Positions 53,121 through 62,469 are shown, counted from the first letter of the stretch. The stretch is 64,000 nucleotides of DNA from JAYEJB01 sp034716415 (GCA_034716415.1 JAYEJB010000043.1:14640-78639); one strand, 5' to 3'. Notes: a model not told the origin generated them from the sequence alone. A program made the numbers and translations.

Positions 53121-53146
53121 CCACAGCCGACAAATGTCGGCTGTGG
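53121..53146 (-). other. Perfect 12-bp hairpin after atpE
   Basis: CCACAGCCGACA-AA-TGTCGGCTGTGG, 18 nt beyond the atpE stop, with no T run on either side, so it is not an intrinsic terminator. It could protect the 3' end of an atpE-containing RNA after processing. Confidence 0.7.
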
Positions 53147-53163
53147 TACGTCAGAATTGATAT

Positions 53164-53460
<297 letters not shown>

Positions 53461-53554
53461 TTACGATCGACGGGGAATAATTTTTAACGTCGTTTTCATC
53501 CTGGTTAAGATTAGAACCGGCTCACCGTGTAGTACGGTGCGTCCGCTTCTGACC

Positions 53555-54406
53555 TCAACCCGCTGACGCTTCGGCGGTCTGCGGTTCGTCGTGATGCTCC
53601 TCCTCGTGCTCGTCGCCGTGCGGCAGTGAAGTGGCGATAGTCAGGTATACCAGAGTCAGCATGGCGAACACAAGCGCCTGAACGCCGCCGACGATGATCT
53701 CCATGAACATGAACGGCAGAGGCACGACGAACGCGATCAGTCCGGATATCACGTGCAGTAAGACCTCGCCGGCGAAGATATTGCCGAAGAGACGCAGTGA
53801 AAGCGACACGACTTTCGCGACCTCTGACACCAACTCGATCAATCCGACCCCGAGTTCGACTATCGCAACGAATATATTGATGGCGCCATCCTTGATCCCG
53901 GCCTTCGGCAGACCCCGGACCGCCTTGTAGAACGTCCCGAGCTGGATGAACTTGTTGGCATGCTTGAAGAATCCGACCGTGGCGATACCGAAGACGTGCG
54001 ACGTCACCACAGCGAGCAATGCCATGGCGAGCGTCATGTTCAGGTCGCTCGTCGCGGGCCGGAACAACGGAAGCAAGTGCCCATGTTCGCGCAATCCTAT
54101 CGTACCGACTCCAGGCAACAGCCCCATCCAGTTCGAAAGTAAAATAAAAAGGAACAATGTTCCTACAATCGGAAAAAACTTCTTCGATTTCGCCCGGTCT
54201 CCGGTCACCTGATCCATGAAACCCAGCATGAACTCCAGGATAGCCTCGGCCAAATTCTGAATTCCGCGAGGTGCACCTTTGGACGGCTTCCGGAGCAGCA
54301 GCGCCAGGACCGCGAACAATACCACCGCCACCCACGCGTTTATCATCGCGTTAGTGACCGGCATGCCGGCTACCGTGAAAAGCTTGTCCGCGGAGACTGG
54401 TACCAT
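53555..54406 (-). CDS. atpB: ATP synthase a subunit
   Basis: 283 residues with five or six membrane segments and the key Arg in VVSLSLRLFGNIFAGEVLL (about residue 190). A His/Glu-rich C-terminal tail (HGDEHEEEHHDE) is unusual and could bind metal or be structural. It forms the proton half-channels. No SD. Confidence 0.96.
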   Translation of the reverse strand: MVPVSADKLFTVAGMPVTNAMINAWVAVVLFAVLALLLRKPSKGAPRGIQNLAEAILEFMLGFMDQVTGDRAKSKKFFPIVGTLFLFILLSNWMGLLPGVGTIGLREHGHLLPLFRPATSDLNMTLAMALLAVVTSHVFGIATVGFFKHANKFIQLGTFYKAVRGLPKAGIKDGAINIFVAIVELGVGLIELVSEVAKVVSLSLRLFGNIFAGEVLLHVISGLIAFVVPLPFMFMEIIVGGVQALVFAMLTLVYLTIATSLPHGDEHEEEHHDEPQTAEASAG

Positions 54407-54529
54407 ATAGGTGGTGTTTGTAGTTGAGATAGGTGGTGGGGACAGGCCGTTCCTCGGGCATGGCCCTCGTCAGGACTTTCCCCACGTTACGCGGGCTTCG
54501 GGGCCATCCCTGCTGAAATTCACCAAGAA

Positions 54530-54832
54530 TTATTCCTCACTCGGTGCTTCTTCTATATCTTTATCCTCGCTCGGTCCGGCGAACGATTCTGGGTCGATGG
54601 CGATATACTCATCACGAAACCGTTTGGCACGACTATAGATGCTCAACCCCGACAACGTGAACGCGATGATGAATCCCGCGATAAGCAGCCATGGTTCGGT
54701 GCCATGCCGGTCGTCCAGGTATTTTCCGAGCATCGCCAATAATACGACCGGAACCGCGATAATCGCGCCGAACTCACCGACGATTCTCAATCCCAGATTG
54801 ATATATCTCCTGTCTTTATCCGAATTGGACAT
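54530..54832 (-). CDS. AtpZ/AtpI-like small membrane protein
   Basis: 100 residues with two membrane segments (about 16-35 and 42-62) and LGLRIVGEFGAIIAVPVVLLAMLGKYLDDRHG, typical of the F0-associated AtpZ family, placed first in the operon. The ATG at 54832 is used; earlier in-frame ATGs lie in repeat E. AtpZ/I proteins aid c-ring assembly or ion supply. Confidence 0.8.
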   Translation of the reverse strand: MSNSDKDRRYINLGLRIVGEFGAIIAVPVVLLAMLGKYLDDRHGTEPWLLIAGFIIAFTLSGLSIYSRAKRFRDEYIAIDPESFAGPSEDKDIEEAPSEE

Positions 54833-54852
54833 AAAACGACGGGTATCCCCTT

Positions 54853-54897
54853 TCGCTATCACCCTTCGCATAAAGCTACGGGTGACTTCGAGCTTCG
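54853..54897. repeat. Interspersed repeat family E, copy 2
   Basis: The minus strand carries the same core as 1475-1523 (TCACCCG-n-AGCTTTA-n-GCGAAGGGTGA). Here it lies in the atp operon leader, between promoter and first gene. Confidence 0.7.
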
Positions 54898-54964
54898 GGG
54901 GATACAGTGAATCTTGTTTCACTGAATACACAAACGCCTAGCCGCAATGCGACTCGGCGACAAA

Positions 54965-54993
54965 ATTGTAGTTGATGCCTGACATAGAGTCAA
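54965..54993 (-). promoter_or_regulatory. atp operon promoter
   Basis: TTGACT, 17 nt, TACAAT on the minus strand, giving a leader of about 125 nt before the atpZ-like gene that includes repeat E and a CAGTGAA/TTCACTG hairpin. Confidence 0.75.
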
Positions 54994-55018
54994 GGCTTTT
55001 TTTGACTGAGGCTGCAAC

Positions 55019-55639
55019 CTATAGACCATCCAGCACCTTCCCGTATATTTTCAGTACATCCTTTTTCAGCCGTTCATCCGAATCGATTCGCTCAGCAGCT
55101 TCAATGACACCTTCACACACCTCTTCTGCCGCACCCCAATCAAGCAACATCTTGCCGTATGCCTGCATAGATGGTCTGTCCGCATATAACACCCTTAGCC
55201 CTTCATAATATCTAGCCAGCTTATCGGCATCCTCATTCATCGGCCTAATACTGCATCCAACACCTTGTAACTGAGGCAATTCCGAACCGAACATAGAGTA
55301 AGCCACGATATCCTCAATCACCTTCAATGCAGTCAGGTAACACCAAACGTAATTGAATTTTTCAAGATCCTTCGCGGGCCAAGGCAATAATTCCTTATAC
55401 ATCGGACCCGCCGTCATGTCATACAGATTGTGCGCCGCCCACCCTCGCTCAAAATCAGTCAGACCGTCCATAAAAGGATCCTTGGGACTGTCTTCGAAGT
55501 GTGTTCGCGCTCGATTAACCCCGGTCACATAACGTGAATCAGGATACGCTGCCCCAGCGCAGTATTCCCCGACATTGCGTAAGTCATACCGCCCCTTGAT
55601 GTCGAGCGCGAACTTGACGTGTGTGGCCAATAACGCCAT
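55019..55639 (-). CDS. Zinc-dependent phospholipase C-like protein (putative)
   Basis: 206 residues, helix-rich. TH near residue 6, GAAYPDSRY near 29, RTHFED near 45 and FERGWAAHNLYD near 63 reproduce the spaced His/Asp pattern of the zinc-dependent phospholipase C/P1-like fold (PF00882 style). Substrate unknown; no signal peptide, so it would act inside. It starts 2 nt after the kinase-like gene. Confidence 0.55.
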   Translation of the reverse strand: MALLATHVKFALDIKGRYDLRNVGEYCAGAAYPDSRYVTGVNRARTHFEDSPKDPFMDGLTDFERGWAAHNLYDMTAGPMYKELLPWPAKDLEKFNYVWCYLTALKVIEDIVAYSMFGSELPQLQGVGCSIRPMNEDADKLARYYEGLRVLYADRPSMQAYGKMLLDWGAAEEVCEGVIEAAERIDSDERLKKDVLKIYGKVLDGL

Positions 55640-55641
55640 AG

Positions 55642-56139
55642 CTACTCGGCGGTAATTAATCCCAGCTCTTCCAAAATCTGATCGACCACTTGCCCCACGC
55701 CCTTCCCGCCGGTCTCGACGCAGACTCCTGCATCGAATCCAGAGACCAGTCCATGCACCGCGCGTGCCGCAGCCTCGCCATGTGGCTCGCGCCGACCACC
55801 ATCACGCTCGATGCACGATTCGACAGGAGCTTTTAACGTAAACACGTGAACCGGGCCTACGTGTCTCTCAGTCAGGTCTTCGAGCTGGTCCGCATGATAA
55901 AAATTTCCGTCAACCACAGCCCCTTGTCTCGACCTGTGAATATCCGCCAGAATCTTGTCATTAACCTGCACAAAATTCGATAGCGGAATGCATGGTTCTC
56001 CATCACAAAAGTCCAACCCCTTTTCTACCAAAATCTCATCTACAGAAAAATAATCCGCGTTGAGTGCCTTCGCGACCCTCAATGACACGGTACTCTTGCC
56101 GACCCCCAACGGTCCGCGGATGATTATCATTCGACTCAT
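55642..56139 (-). CDS. P-loop kinase-like protein
   Basis: 165 residues beginning MIIIRGPLGVGKST (Walker A GPLGVGKST) and continuing VVDGNFYHADQLEDL, an AAA_33/shikimate-kinase-like small-molecule kinase pattern. Target unknown. The ATG overlaps the stop of the upstream gene (ATGA), and the PLC-like gene follows after 2 nt. Confidence 0.8.
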   Translation of the reverse strand: MSRMIIIRGPLGVGKSTVSLRVAKALNADYFSVDEILVEKGLDFCDGEPCIPLSNFVQVNDKILADIHRSRQGAVVDGNFYHADQLEDLTERHVGPVHVFTLKAPVESCIERDGGRREPHGEAAARAVHGLVSGFDAGVCVETGGKGVGQVVDQILEELGLITAE

Positions 56140-56807
56140 AATGATGAACTTGATCGGCTTTCCGACCGAACGAGTACAAGCGCCTCCCTTCGCACCACAT
56201 CTTCACGCTTGCGTTGCAGCTTCCGCCCGAACCAGTCCTTCCAGCCCTTCCTTCTATAATACTCGCGGTCCGCCCGGACCATCTCGACGATGTCCACGGG
56301 TACGGTGTCGGGGTCGCCCTCATACGGATCTGGGTGGGAATCGTCCGTCACCTGGGCGAAATCAGTACGAAGATGCCCCCCCAAGCGATACCTCCACTTC
56401 GGTCGCATCGCTCCGTTCCTCCCGGATATATCAAAATACATCTTCAGACCGAATCGATCCAATTCCTGCCGGACCTCCGTGCAGACACGCGCGAAATCAG
56501 CACCGACACCGCTCGGCACGTCGATGCGCGTCTCATCACGCTTCCGCTCATATTCGTCCGTAATAGGGTTAAACTCATCGAAAATATCGACGACCTTAAA
56601 AATCTCACCCTCTCGGGAAAGCCTGTATTCCACGAAACGTCTCTTTTGGGGGCGGCCATCACCGCTGTCGTTGACGACACGGATTCGACGCTTGACCCTC
56701 ATTGAAACCAATTGCATGGCATATCGATGACTATCTCCGACAATTCTATATGGCCCGGCGCTATTGAGCAATGGATGAGCCCCAGGAACATTGACAATAT
56801 CGGTCAT
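56136..56807 (-). CDS. Hypothetical protein (223 aa)
   Basis: Soluble, charged, with RRFVEYRLSREGEIFKVVDIFDEFNP resembling phosphate- or nucleotide-handling beta domains, a DPYEGDPDTVPVDIVEMVRADRE segment and a basic C-terminal tail. No family is recognised. It is the first of three overlapping genes (ATGA coupling). No SD. Confidence 0.7.
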   Translation of the reverse strand: MTDIVNVPGAHPLLNSAGPYRIVGDSHRYAMQLVSMRVKRRIRVVNDSGDGRPQKRRFVEYRLSREGEIFKVVDIFDEFNPITDEYERKRDETRIDVPSGVGADFARVCTEVRQELDRFGLKMYFDISGRNGAMRPKWRYRLGGHLRTDFAQVTDDSHPDPYEGDPDTVPVDIVEMVRADREYYRRKGWKDWFGRKLQRKREDVVRREALVLVRSESRSSSSL

Positions 56808-56898
56808 ATGGAGTAAATTGACCCTTCATCGTTCCTTGTCAGAGACTGTCACATGTCGTGGCCGCCGTAACCAGCCTGCGGGCGAAAGGAGAAATTCG

Positions 56899-57531
56899 GT
56901 GGATAATCAGAAGAGAGCCGGAAAAGATGGCCGTAAGAGCAATAGCCGCATGAAGATCGTCAAAGCGGACGGTACACTCGTGGCACTGCTCGACACCGAG
57001 GCGTGGGTCGAGGATGTGGTGTTCAACCGCGCGCGTCGTCAAGGGAGTCGGGTGATCCAGGTCAGTCCGGTAGACGGCATGATCTACAGACCGGCTCCCG
57101 GTGTCTGGATTAAAGAGCTGGGTATCAAGGTCAGATGCCTCTGCATCAAGGGGGAACGCTCGATTCACTGCGTTCCGCTTCAGACCGAGAGGCCGGTTCC
57201 CGAGAAGTCCGACGCCACCGATGCCAGGGGCCGTAAACCGGATAAGAAGGCCCAGGGTCGGAGACGTCGCGGTAAGGGTGAACGGAAGGGTGGTGAACCC
57301 AGCAAGAAGGCCACCACATCAGCCGAAACCGACACCAGCCAACCATCCGAGGCGGAGGTCCTGCTCGAAACCCTGAAAGAGGTCGGAAGCACCCTGGACC
57401 GAACCCCGAAGCGCCCCGAAAAGGCTGAGGCTGAAGCAAGCCCTGGAAGCGAGACCGAAGCACTCAGCGGACTTGAGCGGTTCAAGCAACGTTTTCCCGA
57501 CCAGGGGAAGAATTGGGCCGGTCGGACCTAG
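56899..57531 (+). CDS. Hypothetical basic protein with low-complexity tail (210 aa, GTG start)
   Basis: The GTG at 56899 has AAAGGAG 7 nt upstream, so upstream in-frame ATGs are discarded. A folded part (about 15-95) with VKADGTLVALLDTEAWVEDV and LGIKVRCLCIKGERSIHCV precedes a disordered Lys/Arg/Glu/Ser-rich tail. Family unknown. A terminator follows. Confidence 0.72.
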   Translation: MDNQKRAGKDGRKSNSRMKIVKADGTLVALLDTEAWVEDVVFNRARRQGSRVIQVSPVDGMIYRPAPGVWIKELGIKVRCLCIKGERSIHCVPLQTERPVPEKSDATDARGRKPDKKAQGRRRRGKGERKGGEPSKKATTSAETDTSQPSEAEVLLETLKEVGSTLDRTPKRPEKAEAEASPGSETEALSGLERFKQRFPDQGKNWAGRT

Positions 57532-57547
57532 CCGCGACAATCGCAAA

Positions 57548-57578
57548 AAGCGACCGATATCTATCAGTCGCTTTTTTC
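57548..57578 (+). terminator. Rho-independent terminator
   Basis: AAAGCGAC/GTCGCTTT stem with a 12-base loop, then TTTT. Confidence 0.85.
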
Positions 57579-57661
57579 TTATCCATGTCATTCCCGCGGA
57601 ACCTATCCCCGCACAGGCAGAAGGCGGGGATGGCATGGGTTTGGTGTACAACACCCATCGA

Positions 57662-58549
57662 TCAGATAGCGAACAATCGCTTTGTATTCTCCAGTGTCTG
57701 ACTGTAGACCTCTTCCGGCTCGATTCCTTTCAATTCAGCGATCTTGTCTGCCACATGAATCGCGAAGGCCGGTTCGTTGCGTTCACCGCGGTGTGATGCG
57801 GGCGTCAGATACGGCGCGTCAGTCTCGACAAGCAGACGATCCAGGGGCGTTTCACGTGCGACATCATGTAGCGTCTCACCTTTCTCGATATCGACCTTCC
57901 TCGGCTTGTAGGTCAGGTTACCCGTGAAAGAGATATGCATGCCGAGTTCCACGTACTTCCGCATATCCGCGACGGTTCCCGAAAAGCAGTGCACGTCACC
58001 CTTCACCGGATTCCCGATGTCGCGATACTCCGCCAGTATCTCCATGATATCCGCATGCACATCGGTCGATCCGTCCGCCGCGTTACGACTATGGATCATA
58101 ATCGGCAATCCGAACTCAAGCGCCAGATCGATCTGCACCCGGAACGCGACCTCCTGTCGCCGCCTGAACTCGTCCGCGTCGACTCCGGCAGGGACGTGAT
58201 AATAATCCAGGCCGCACTCCCCTATCCCGACGACCTTATCCGAACCCTTGATAAGACCACGATAAAATTCCGCATCAAACACCTCTGCTCTGCTCCTGAA
58301 GTGGGCATCCTCGCCGCCAGCTTCGACTTCGTCCACCTCCTGCTCGAACAGATGGATCGGGTGCAGGCCGATGACCGCCCACACACCGTCGTGCCGGTCG
58401 GCATATTCCACCGCCCGCTTGCTGGTCGTGGACTGCGAACCCACCGCGAACATGCCGACCCCCTGCTCCAGGGAACGGCGTATCACGTCTTCAGCGTCAT
58501 CCTTGTAGGCGCTGAAGTTGACGTGGCAGTGTACGTCGATAAGTCTCAT
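57662..58549 (-). CDS. TatD-family metal-dependent hydrolase 1
   Basis: 295-residue TIM-barrel: DVHCHVN (6-12), GIGECGLDYYH (Glu), PIMIHSRN, DVHCFSG and VETDAPYL, i.e. the full TatD metal set. Family members are 3'-5' DNases or DNA-repair hydrolases. A second TatD gene lies just upstream across an inverted repeat. Confidence 0.92.
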   Translation of the reverse strand: MRLIDVHCHVNFSAYKDDAEDVIRRSLEQGVGMFAVGSQSTTSKRAVEYADRHDGVWAVIGLHPIHLFEQEVDEVEAGGEDAHFRSRAEVFDAEFYRGLIKGSDKVVGIGECGLDYYHVPAGVDADEFRRRQEVAFRVQIDLALEFGLPIMIHSRNAADGSTDVHADIMEILAEYRDIGNPVKGDVHCFSGTVADMRKYVELGMHISFTGNLTYKPRKVDIEKGETLHDVARETPLDRLLVETDAPYLTPASHRGERNEPAFAIHVADKIAELKGIEPEEVYSQTLENTKRLFAI

Positions 58550-58602
58550 GTGGAGTTGGAAAGATATATATGGTGAGTGTCCGACCTTCGGTAGGAGTCG
58601 TT

Positions 58603-58663
58603 AGACTCAAGACACAAGACTCAAGTTATTATTATAAAAACTTGAGTCTTGTGTCTTGAGTCT
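58603..58663. repeat. Perfect 25-bp inverted repeat with AT centre
   Basis: Arms 58603-58627 and 58639-58663 are exact reverse complements (AGACTCAAGACACAAGACTC core, itself with a repeated GACTCAAG), around ATTATTATAAA. It sits between the two tatD genes and shares the AT-centre design with family F. Confidence 0.9.
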
Positions 58664-58682
58664 TCTCAACTCTCTCCCCCCA

Positions 58683-59534
58683 CTACCTCGGTATCTTCTT
58701 GAACACCTCGAGCGCGTTCTCACCGAACTGTTTCACGACCTCCTCTGTCGGTATCTTCCGCAGACCGGCCAGGTTGGCGGCGACCATGGTCACGTATGAC
58801 GGTTCGTTCCGACGCAGACTGAACGGCTCTGGTGTAAGGTACGGGCAGTCACTCTCCGCCAACAGTCGAGAGAGCGGTGCCTTCTTCAATAATTCTCCCT
58901 GATACGCGCCATGAGTGACGATGCCGGTCACTGAAATCCTGAAGTCGAGATTGAAATACCTGCGCGCCTGCTTCCAATTACCTGAAAAACAGTGCACCAC
59001 GCCCCTGGAATCGAATCCGGGCGTCGTCTTGTCCCAGATCTCGAGCATCTTCAGCATCTCATCATGCGCCTCGCGGCAATGGAGCATGAGTGGCAGGCGC
59101 AGCATGCGGGACAGTTCGAGAAAACGCGCGAGCACCTTCTTCTGGTTCATCTTGATACGTTCGGCTATCTGCGCTTGAGGGCTACTGCGTTTTCCGGTCG
59201 GCAGATCATGATAATCGAGTCCGGTCTCTCCGATGGCGACGACTTTCGGATGGCTGGCGAGCTGCTGGAACTTACCGATGTCGATCAGCTTGTCCTCGGC
59301 GAGTACGGCCGCGCCGATCTTCAGTGGATGAAGACCGACAGCCGCGTAGACGCCTTCCGGGTATCTCTCGGCGATACTGACCGCCTTCACCGACGAAAGG
59401 TAGTCGTTGCCGACCGTGACGATCCACACCCCCTCTTCCAGGGCATGATTGACGATGATATCCAGATCACGCTCGTAGACTTTGCTGTCCAGATGCGCGT
59501 GAGTGTCGAGAATGCGTGGTTTGGTCTTCACCAT
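58683..59534 (-). CDS. TatD-family metal-dependent hydrolase 2
   Basis: 283 residues with DTHAHLD (10-16), IGETGLDYHD (Glu), LMLHCRE, VVHCFSG and AESDCPYL. Diverged from the neighbouring TatD. The ATG at 59534 is used; a TTG three codons upstream overlaps the cvpA stop. It follows cvpA by 5 nt. Confidence 0.92.
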   Translation of the reverse strand: MVKTKPRILDTHAHLDSKVYERDLDIIVNHALEEGVWIVTVGNDYLSSVKAVSIAERYPEGVYAAVGLHPLKIGAAVLAEDKLIDIGKFQQLASHPKVVAIGETGLDYHDLPTGKRSSPQAQIAERIKMNQKKVLARFLELSRMLRLPLMLHCREAHDEMLKMLEIWDKTTPGFDSRGVVHCFSGNWKQARRYFNLDFRISVTGIVTHGAYQGELLKKAPLSRLLAESDCPYLTPEPFSLRRNEPSYVTMVAANLAGLRKIPTEEVVKQFGENALEVFKKIPR

Positions 59535-59539
59535 ATGCG

Positions 59540-60052
59540 TCAAAAAATCGATCTCATTATGCGCACCGCGGCGGGTAGGAGTGGAGCTAACAGTTTACCG
59601 ACCGAATTCAGGGCGCGCGCCACCTGCGAATCGGCGAGCAGTGCGGCGAAAACGGACGATATCGGAAACTTGCCGGCGAAGTAGACGACCAAACCGATTA
59701 CGAGGGTCCCTTCAAGCAGACCGAGCGCCGCCCCCAACAGACGGTTGAACGTCTTCAGGAACGGTAAAACCGCGATGAACTTGAATATCTTCTCGACGAC
59801 GTGGAACGCGAGACCGACCAGACGCGTAACCAGAACGAACAATGCGATGAACGCGATGATCTTCGCCAGATTCTCGTTTCCGCCGACGAACGGAATCAGG
59901 AGATCGGCGACCTGACCATAGAAACGGCCGGCCAGGAACGCCCCGAGCACCAGCCCCACGACCGATCCGATCATGTGGATGATGCCGAACCACAAACCGG
60001 CCAGGACAAATCCGCCCAGCGCGATAAGTAATGTGACATCGATGATGGTCAT
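59540..60052 (-). CDS. CvpA-family membrane protein
   Basis: 170 residues, four membrane segments, with the CvpA-like IDVTLLIALGGFVLAGLWFG start. Function in bacteria uncertain (linked to envelope and colicin V export). TGC-TATAAT ends 8 nt before the ATG: leaderless. Confidence 0.85.
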   Translation of the reverse strand: MTIIDVTLLIALGGFVLAGLWFGIIHMIGSVVGLVLGAFLAGRFYGQVADLLIPFVGGNENLAKIIAFIALFVLVTRLVGLAFHVVEKIFKFIAVLPFLKTFNRLLGAALGLLEGTLVIGLVVYFAGKFPISSVFAALLADSQVARALNSVGKLLAPLLPAAVRIMRSIF

Positions 60053-60060
60053 ACGGATGT

Positions 60061-60069
60061 ATTATAGCA
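60061..60069 (-). promoter_or_regulatory. Extended -10 box of cvpA, leaderless
   Basis: TGC-TATAAT on the minus strand, 8 nt from the ATG at 60052. Confidence 0.65.
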
Positions 60070-60073
60070 AAAA

Positions 60074-60180
60074 AGCGGGGATAGCGGGGACCGTCCGGCT
60101 CCGCCGGACTAGCGGGGAAAGAAATTCTATCCCCGCTAGTGAGCGAAGCGGGCGATTCCAGCTTTACCCGCTATCCCGGC
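60074..60180. repeat. GC-rich inverted element between metG and cvpA
   Basis: AGCGGGGATAGCGGGG at the left faces CCCGCTATCCCGGCT at the right, around GTCCGGC-TCC-GCCGGAC and a second CCCCGCTA / TAGCGGGG pair. No gene. Confidence 0.6.
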
Positions 60181-61700
60181 TATTCCTCCAGCCTCGGAAA
60201 CAGCGGTTCGCCTTTGGCGATCGAGGTGCCTTCAATCATTCCACCCCAAAGTTTCCGGTCTTCGTATTCCTTCCGTTTGTCGCTTTCCGTGACACCGAGC
60301 TGTTCGAGCATGCGGTCCGTCACTCCGGGCATGAACGGCTTTAACATCCAGGCGATGTGACGAAGCCGCTCAAGAAGCACGTACATGACTTCGCTCAGTT
60401 CACTGTCACCGCCCTCTTTAGCGAGTACCCAAGGCTTCTTGTCATCGATCAGTTTGTTCGACGACCTCAGAATGCCCCAAACGGTCTCCAGCGCGTCGCT
60501 GAAATCAGCGCTCTGCATCGCGGCGTCATAACGGTCCCAGGATTCCTGCACGGATCCGTCAGCGACGGCAGACACCTCACCACTCAGATACTTCTCGGTC
60601 ATCGACAATGTGCGATGCAGAAGGTTGCCCAGATCGTTCGCCAGTTCGCCGTTATACCGTTCCTCTAATCGTTTGAGCGAAAAGTCGCCGTCCTCGCCGA
60701 ACGTGATCTCGCGCAACAGGAAATAACGCAACGGATCACGGCCGTATTTCCGCGCGACATCCAGCGGGTCGATGACGTTACCTAACGACTTCGACATCTT
60801 GTCGCCGTCGATGGTGAAGAATCCGTGCGCGAAGACCCGCTTCGGCAGGGGCAATCCCGCTGACATCAACATCGCCGGCCAAAGCGCGCAATGGAACTTG
60901 ATGATGTCCTTGCCGACGATATGCAAGTCAGCGGGCCACCACTTGTCGAACTTGGCGTCGTCGGTTCCGAAGCCCACGCCGGTCAGATAGTTGATGAGAG
61001 CGTCGAACCAGACGTAGATGACCTGCGTGTCGTCACCCGGCACCGGAATGCCGACCTTCACCGCCCCGACATCACGCGAGATGCTGATGTCCTCCATGAA
61101 CTTGTCGACGTAACTGCGGACCTCATTGCGACGCGACAGCGGCTGGATAAAATCGGGATTCTCGTCGATGTATGCCAGCAGACGCTCGCGATACGCGGAC
61201 AGACGGAAAAAATAATTCTTCTCCTTGAGTTCCTGCGGCGCTTTCTTGTGCATGACGCATTTACCGTCCTCGAGATCGCTCTCATTCAAAAACGCCTCAC
61301 AGCCGGTGCAATACAGCCCCACGTATTCGCCTTCGTAGATGTCTCCGGTTTCCTTGACCATCGCCCAGAACTTCTCGACACCTTTCCTGTGCCGACCTTC
61401 GGTCGTGCGGATGAAATCATCATTGGTGATCTTCATTTCCGCGAATGCCTTCTTCCATGTTTCGGCCATCATGTCCAAGAATGCCTGGATATCCTCATAA
61501 CCCTGCTTTTCAGCGGCCTCGGTATTCTTCTGACTATTCTCATCGGTGCCGGTCAGGAAAAGAACCTCCTCGCCGCGTAGTCGATGATACGAAGCCAGCA
61601 CATCCGCCGCGATCGTCGTATAGAGATGACCGATGTGCGGCTTGTCGTTGACGTAATAGATCGGCGTCGTGACGTAATATTTGTCGTTTTCGTCTGCCAT
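60180..61700 (-). CDS. metG: Methionyl-tRNA synthetase
   Basis: 506 residues: PHIGHLY (HIGH at 22-25), a zinc insert with YCTGCEAF and CVMH, and DKMSKSLGN near residue 300. It charges initiator and elongator tRNA-Met. No C-terminal tRNA-binding domain is visible. The ATG at 61700 gives MADENDKYYVTTPIYYVND. It lies 10 nt after rsmI. Confidence 0.96.
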   Translation of the reverse strand: MADENDKYYVTTPIYYVNDKPHIGHLYTTIAADVLASYHRLRGEEVLFLTGTDENSQKNTEAAEKQGYEDIQAFLDMMAETWKKAFAEMKITNDDFIRTTEGRHRKGVEKFWAMVKETGDIYEGEYVGLYCTGCEAFLNESDLEDGKCVMHKKAPQELKEKNYFFRLSAYRERLLAYIDENPDFIQPLSRRNEVRSYVDKFMEDISISRDVGAVKVGIPVPGDDTQVIYVWFDALINYLTGVGFGTDDAKFDKWWPADLHIVGKDIIKFHCALWPAMLMSAGLPLPKRVFAHGFFTIDGDKMSKSLGNVIDPLDVARKYGRDPLRYFLLREITFGEDGDFSLKRLEERYNGELANDLGNLLHRTLSMTEKYLSGEVSAVADGSVQESWDRYDAAMQSADFSDALETVWGILRSSNKLIDDKKPWVLAKEGGDSELSEVMYVLLERLRHIAWMLKPFMPGVTDRMLEQLGVTESDKRKEYEDRKLWGGMIEGTSIAKGEPLFPRLEE

Positions 61701-61710
61701 AATATCTGGT

Positions 61711-62469
61711 TTACTTCCTGTTCCGCCGATCACTGTACCGACGGCCTTCCATCACTATAACGAATTCCCCTTTTACATGCTCGCTGACGAGTTCCACGGC
61801 TTCGGCGGCGGTGCACCTGTATGAACTCTCGTGCATCTTAGTCAGTTCGCGCAGGATGCAAAGTCGCCTGTCCGGTACGCATTCAGCCAACTGCCCGAGC
61901 GTCTTCAAAACACGATGGGGAGATTCATACAGGACGACCGTGTGCGGACAATCGACGACCTCGTCGAAAAACGCGTTTCTCCCCTTCTTGTGCGGCGGAA
62001 AACCGAAGAAAGTGAACGCGTCTGACGGGAAGCCGGCCACGGATACGGCGGCGACGACCGCGCTCGGTCCTGGTGCGGGCACGATTCGCGCGTCTGGCAT
62101 ATCCTGTAGTACGTCCCTGACCAGCATCGCTCCGGGGTCGCTCACTCCGGGGGTGCCGGCGTCGCTCACCAGCCCCACATCCTTCCCGTCACGAAGCAGC
62201 CCGATCACACGGGCCGCTTTAGCCGAATGTACTTGCTCCCGATAGCTCTCAAGCGGTACCTGAATATCGAACTTCGTCAGTAGCCGTCGCGTGACACGAG
62301 TATCCTCCGCAAAAAGCACATCCACGTTCTTCAGTGTCTCAACTGCCCGAAGTGTCATGTCTCCCAGGTTTCCGATCGGCGTGGCAATAACGTATAGCGT
62401 TCCGATTTTCGAGACCTGAAGGTCGGAAGGTTTGAGGGTCAGAGGGTCATCCGAGTTTAAATTCTTCAT
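61711..62469 (-). CDS. rsmI: 16S rRNA (cytidine1402-2'-O)-methyltransferase RsmI
   Basis: 252 residues: TLYVIATPIGNLGDMTLRAVE core (about residue 24), FAEDTRVTRRLL, SDAGTPGVSDPG and FFGFPPHKKGR, diagnostic of RsmI. Modifies the decoding centre of the ribosome. The first 20 residues (SDDPLTLKPSDLQV) are encoded by repeat D; the ATG at 62469 overlaps the thiI stop (ATGA), and no start lies after the repeat, so the extension is probably translated. Confidence 0.94.
   Translation of the reverse strand: MKNLNSDDPLTLKPSDLQVSKIGTLYVIATPIGNLGDMTLRAVETLKNVDVLFAEDTRVTRRLLTKFDIQVPLESYREQVHSAKAARVIGLLRDGKDVGLVSDAGTPGVSDPGAMLVRDVLQDMPDARIVPAPGPSAVVAAVSVAGFPSDAFTFFGFPPHKKGRNAFFDEVVDCPHTVVLYESPHRVLKTLGQLAECVPDRRLCILRELTKMHESSYRCTAAEAVELVSEHVKGEFVIVMEGRRYSDRRNRK
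62415..62450. repeat. Repeat family D tract inside rsmI
   Basis: GACCTGAAGGTCGGAAGG, TTTGAGGGTCAGAGGGTC: the same word set as 49207-49304 and 41393-41457, in the coding N-terminus. Confidence 0.6.

Noticed and set aside
54833..54931. Longer N-terminus for the atpZ-like protein
   Set aside because: The extra codons lie in repeat E and the leader; the family-like sequence begins at 54832.
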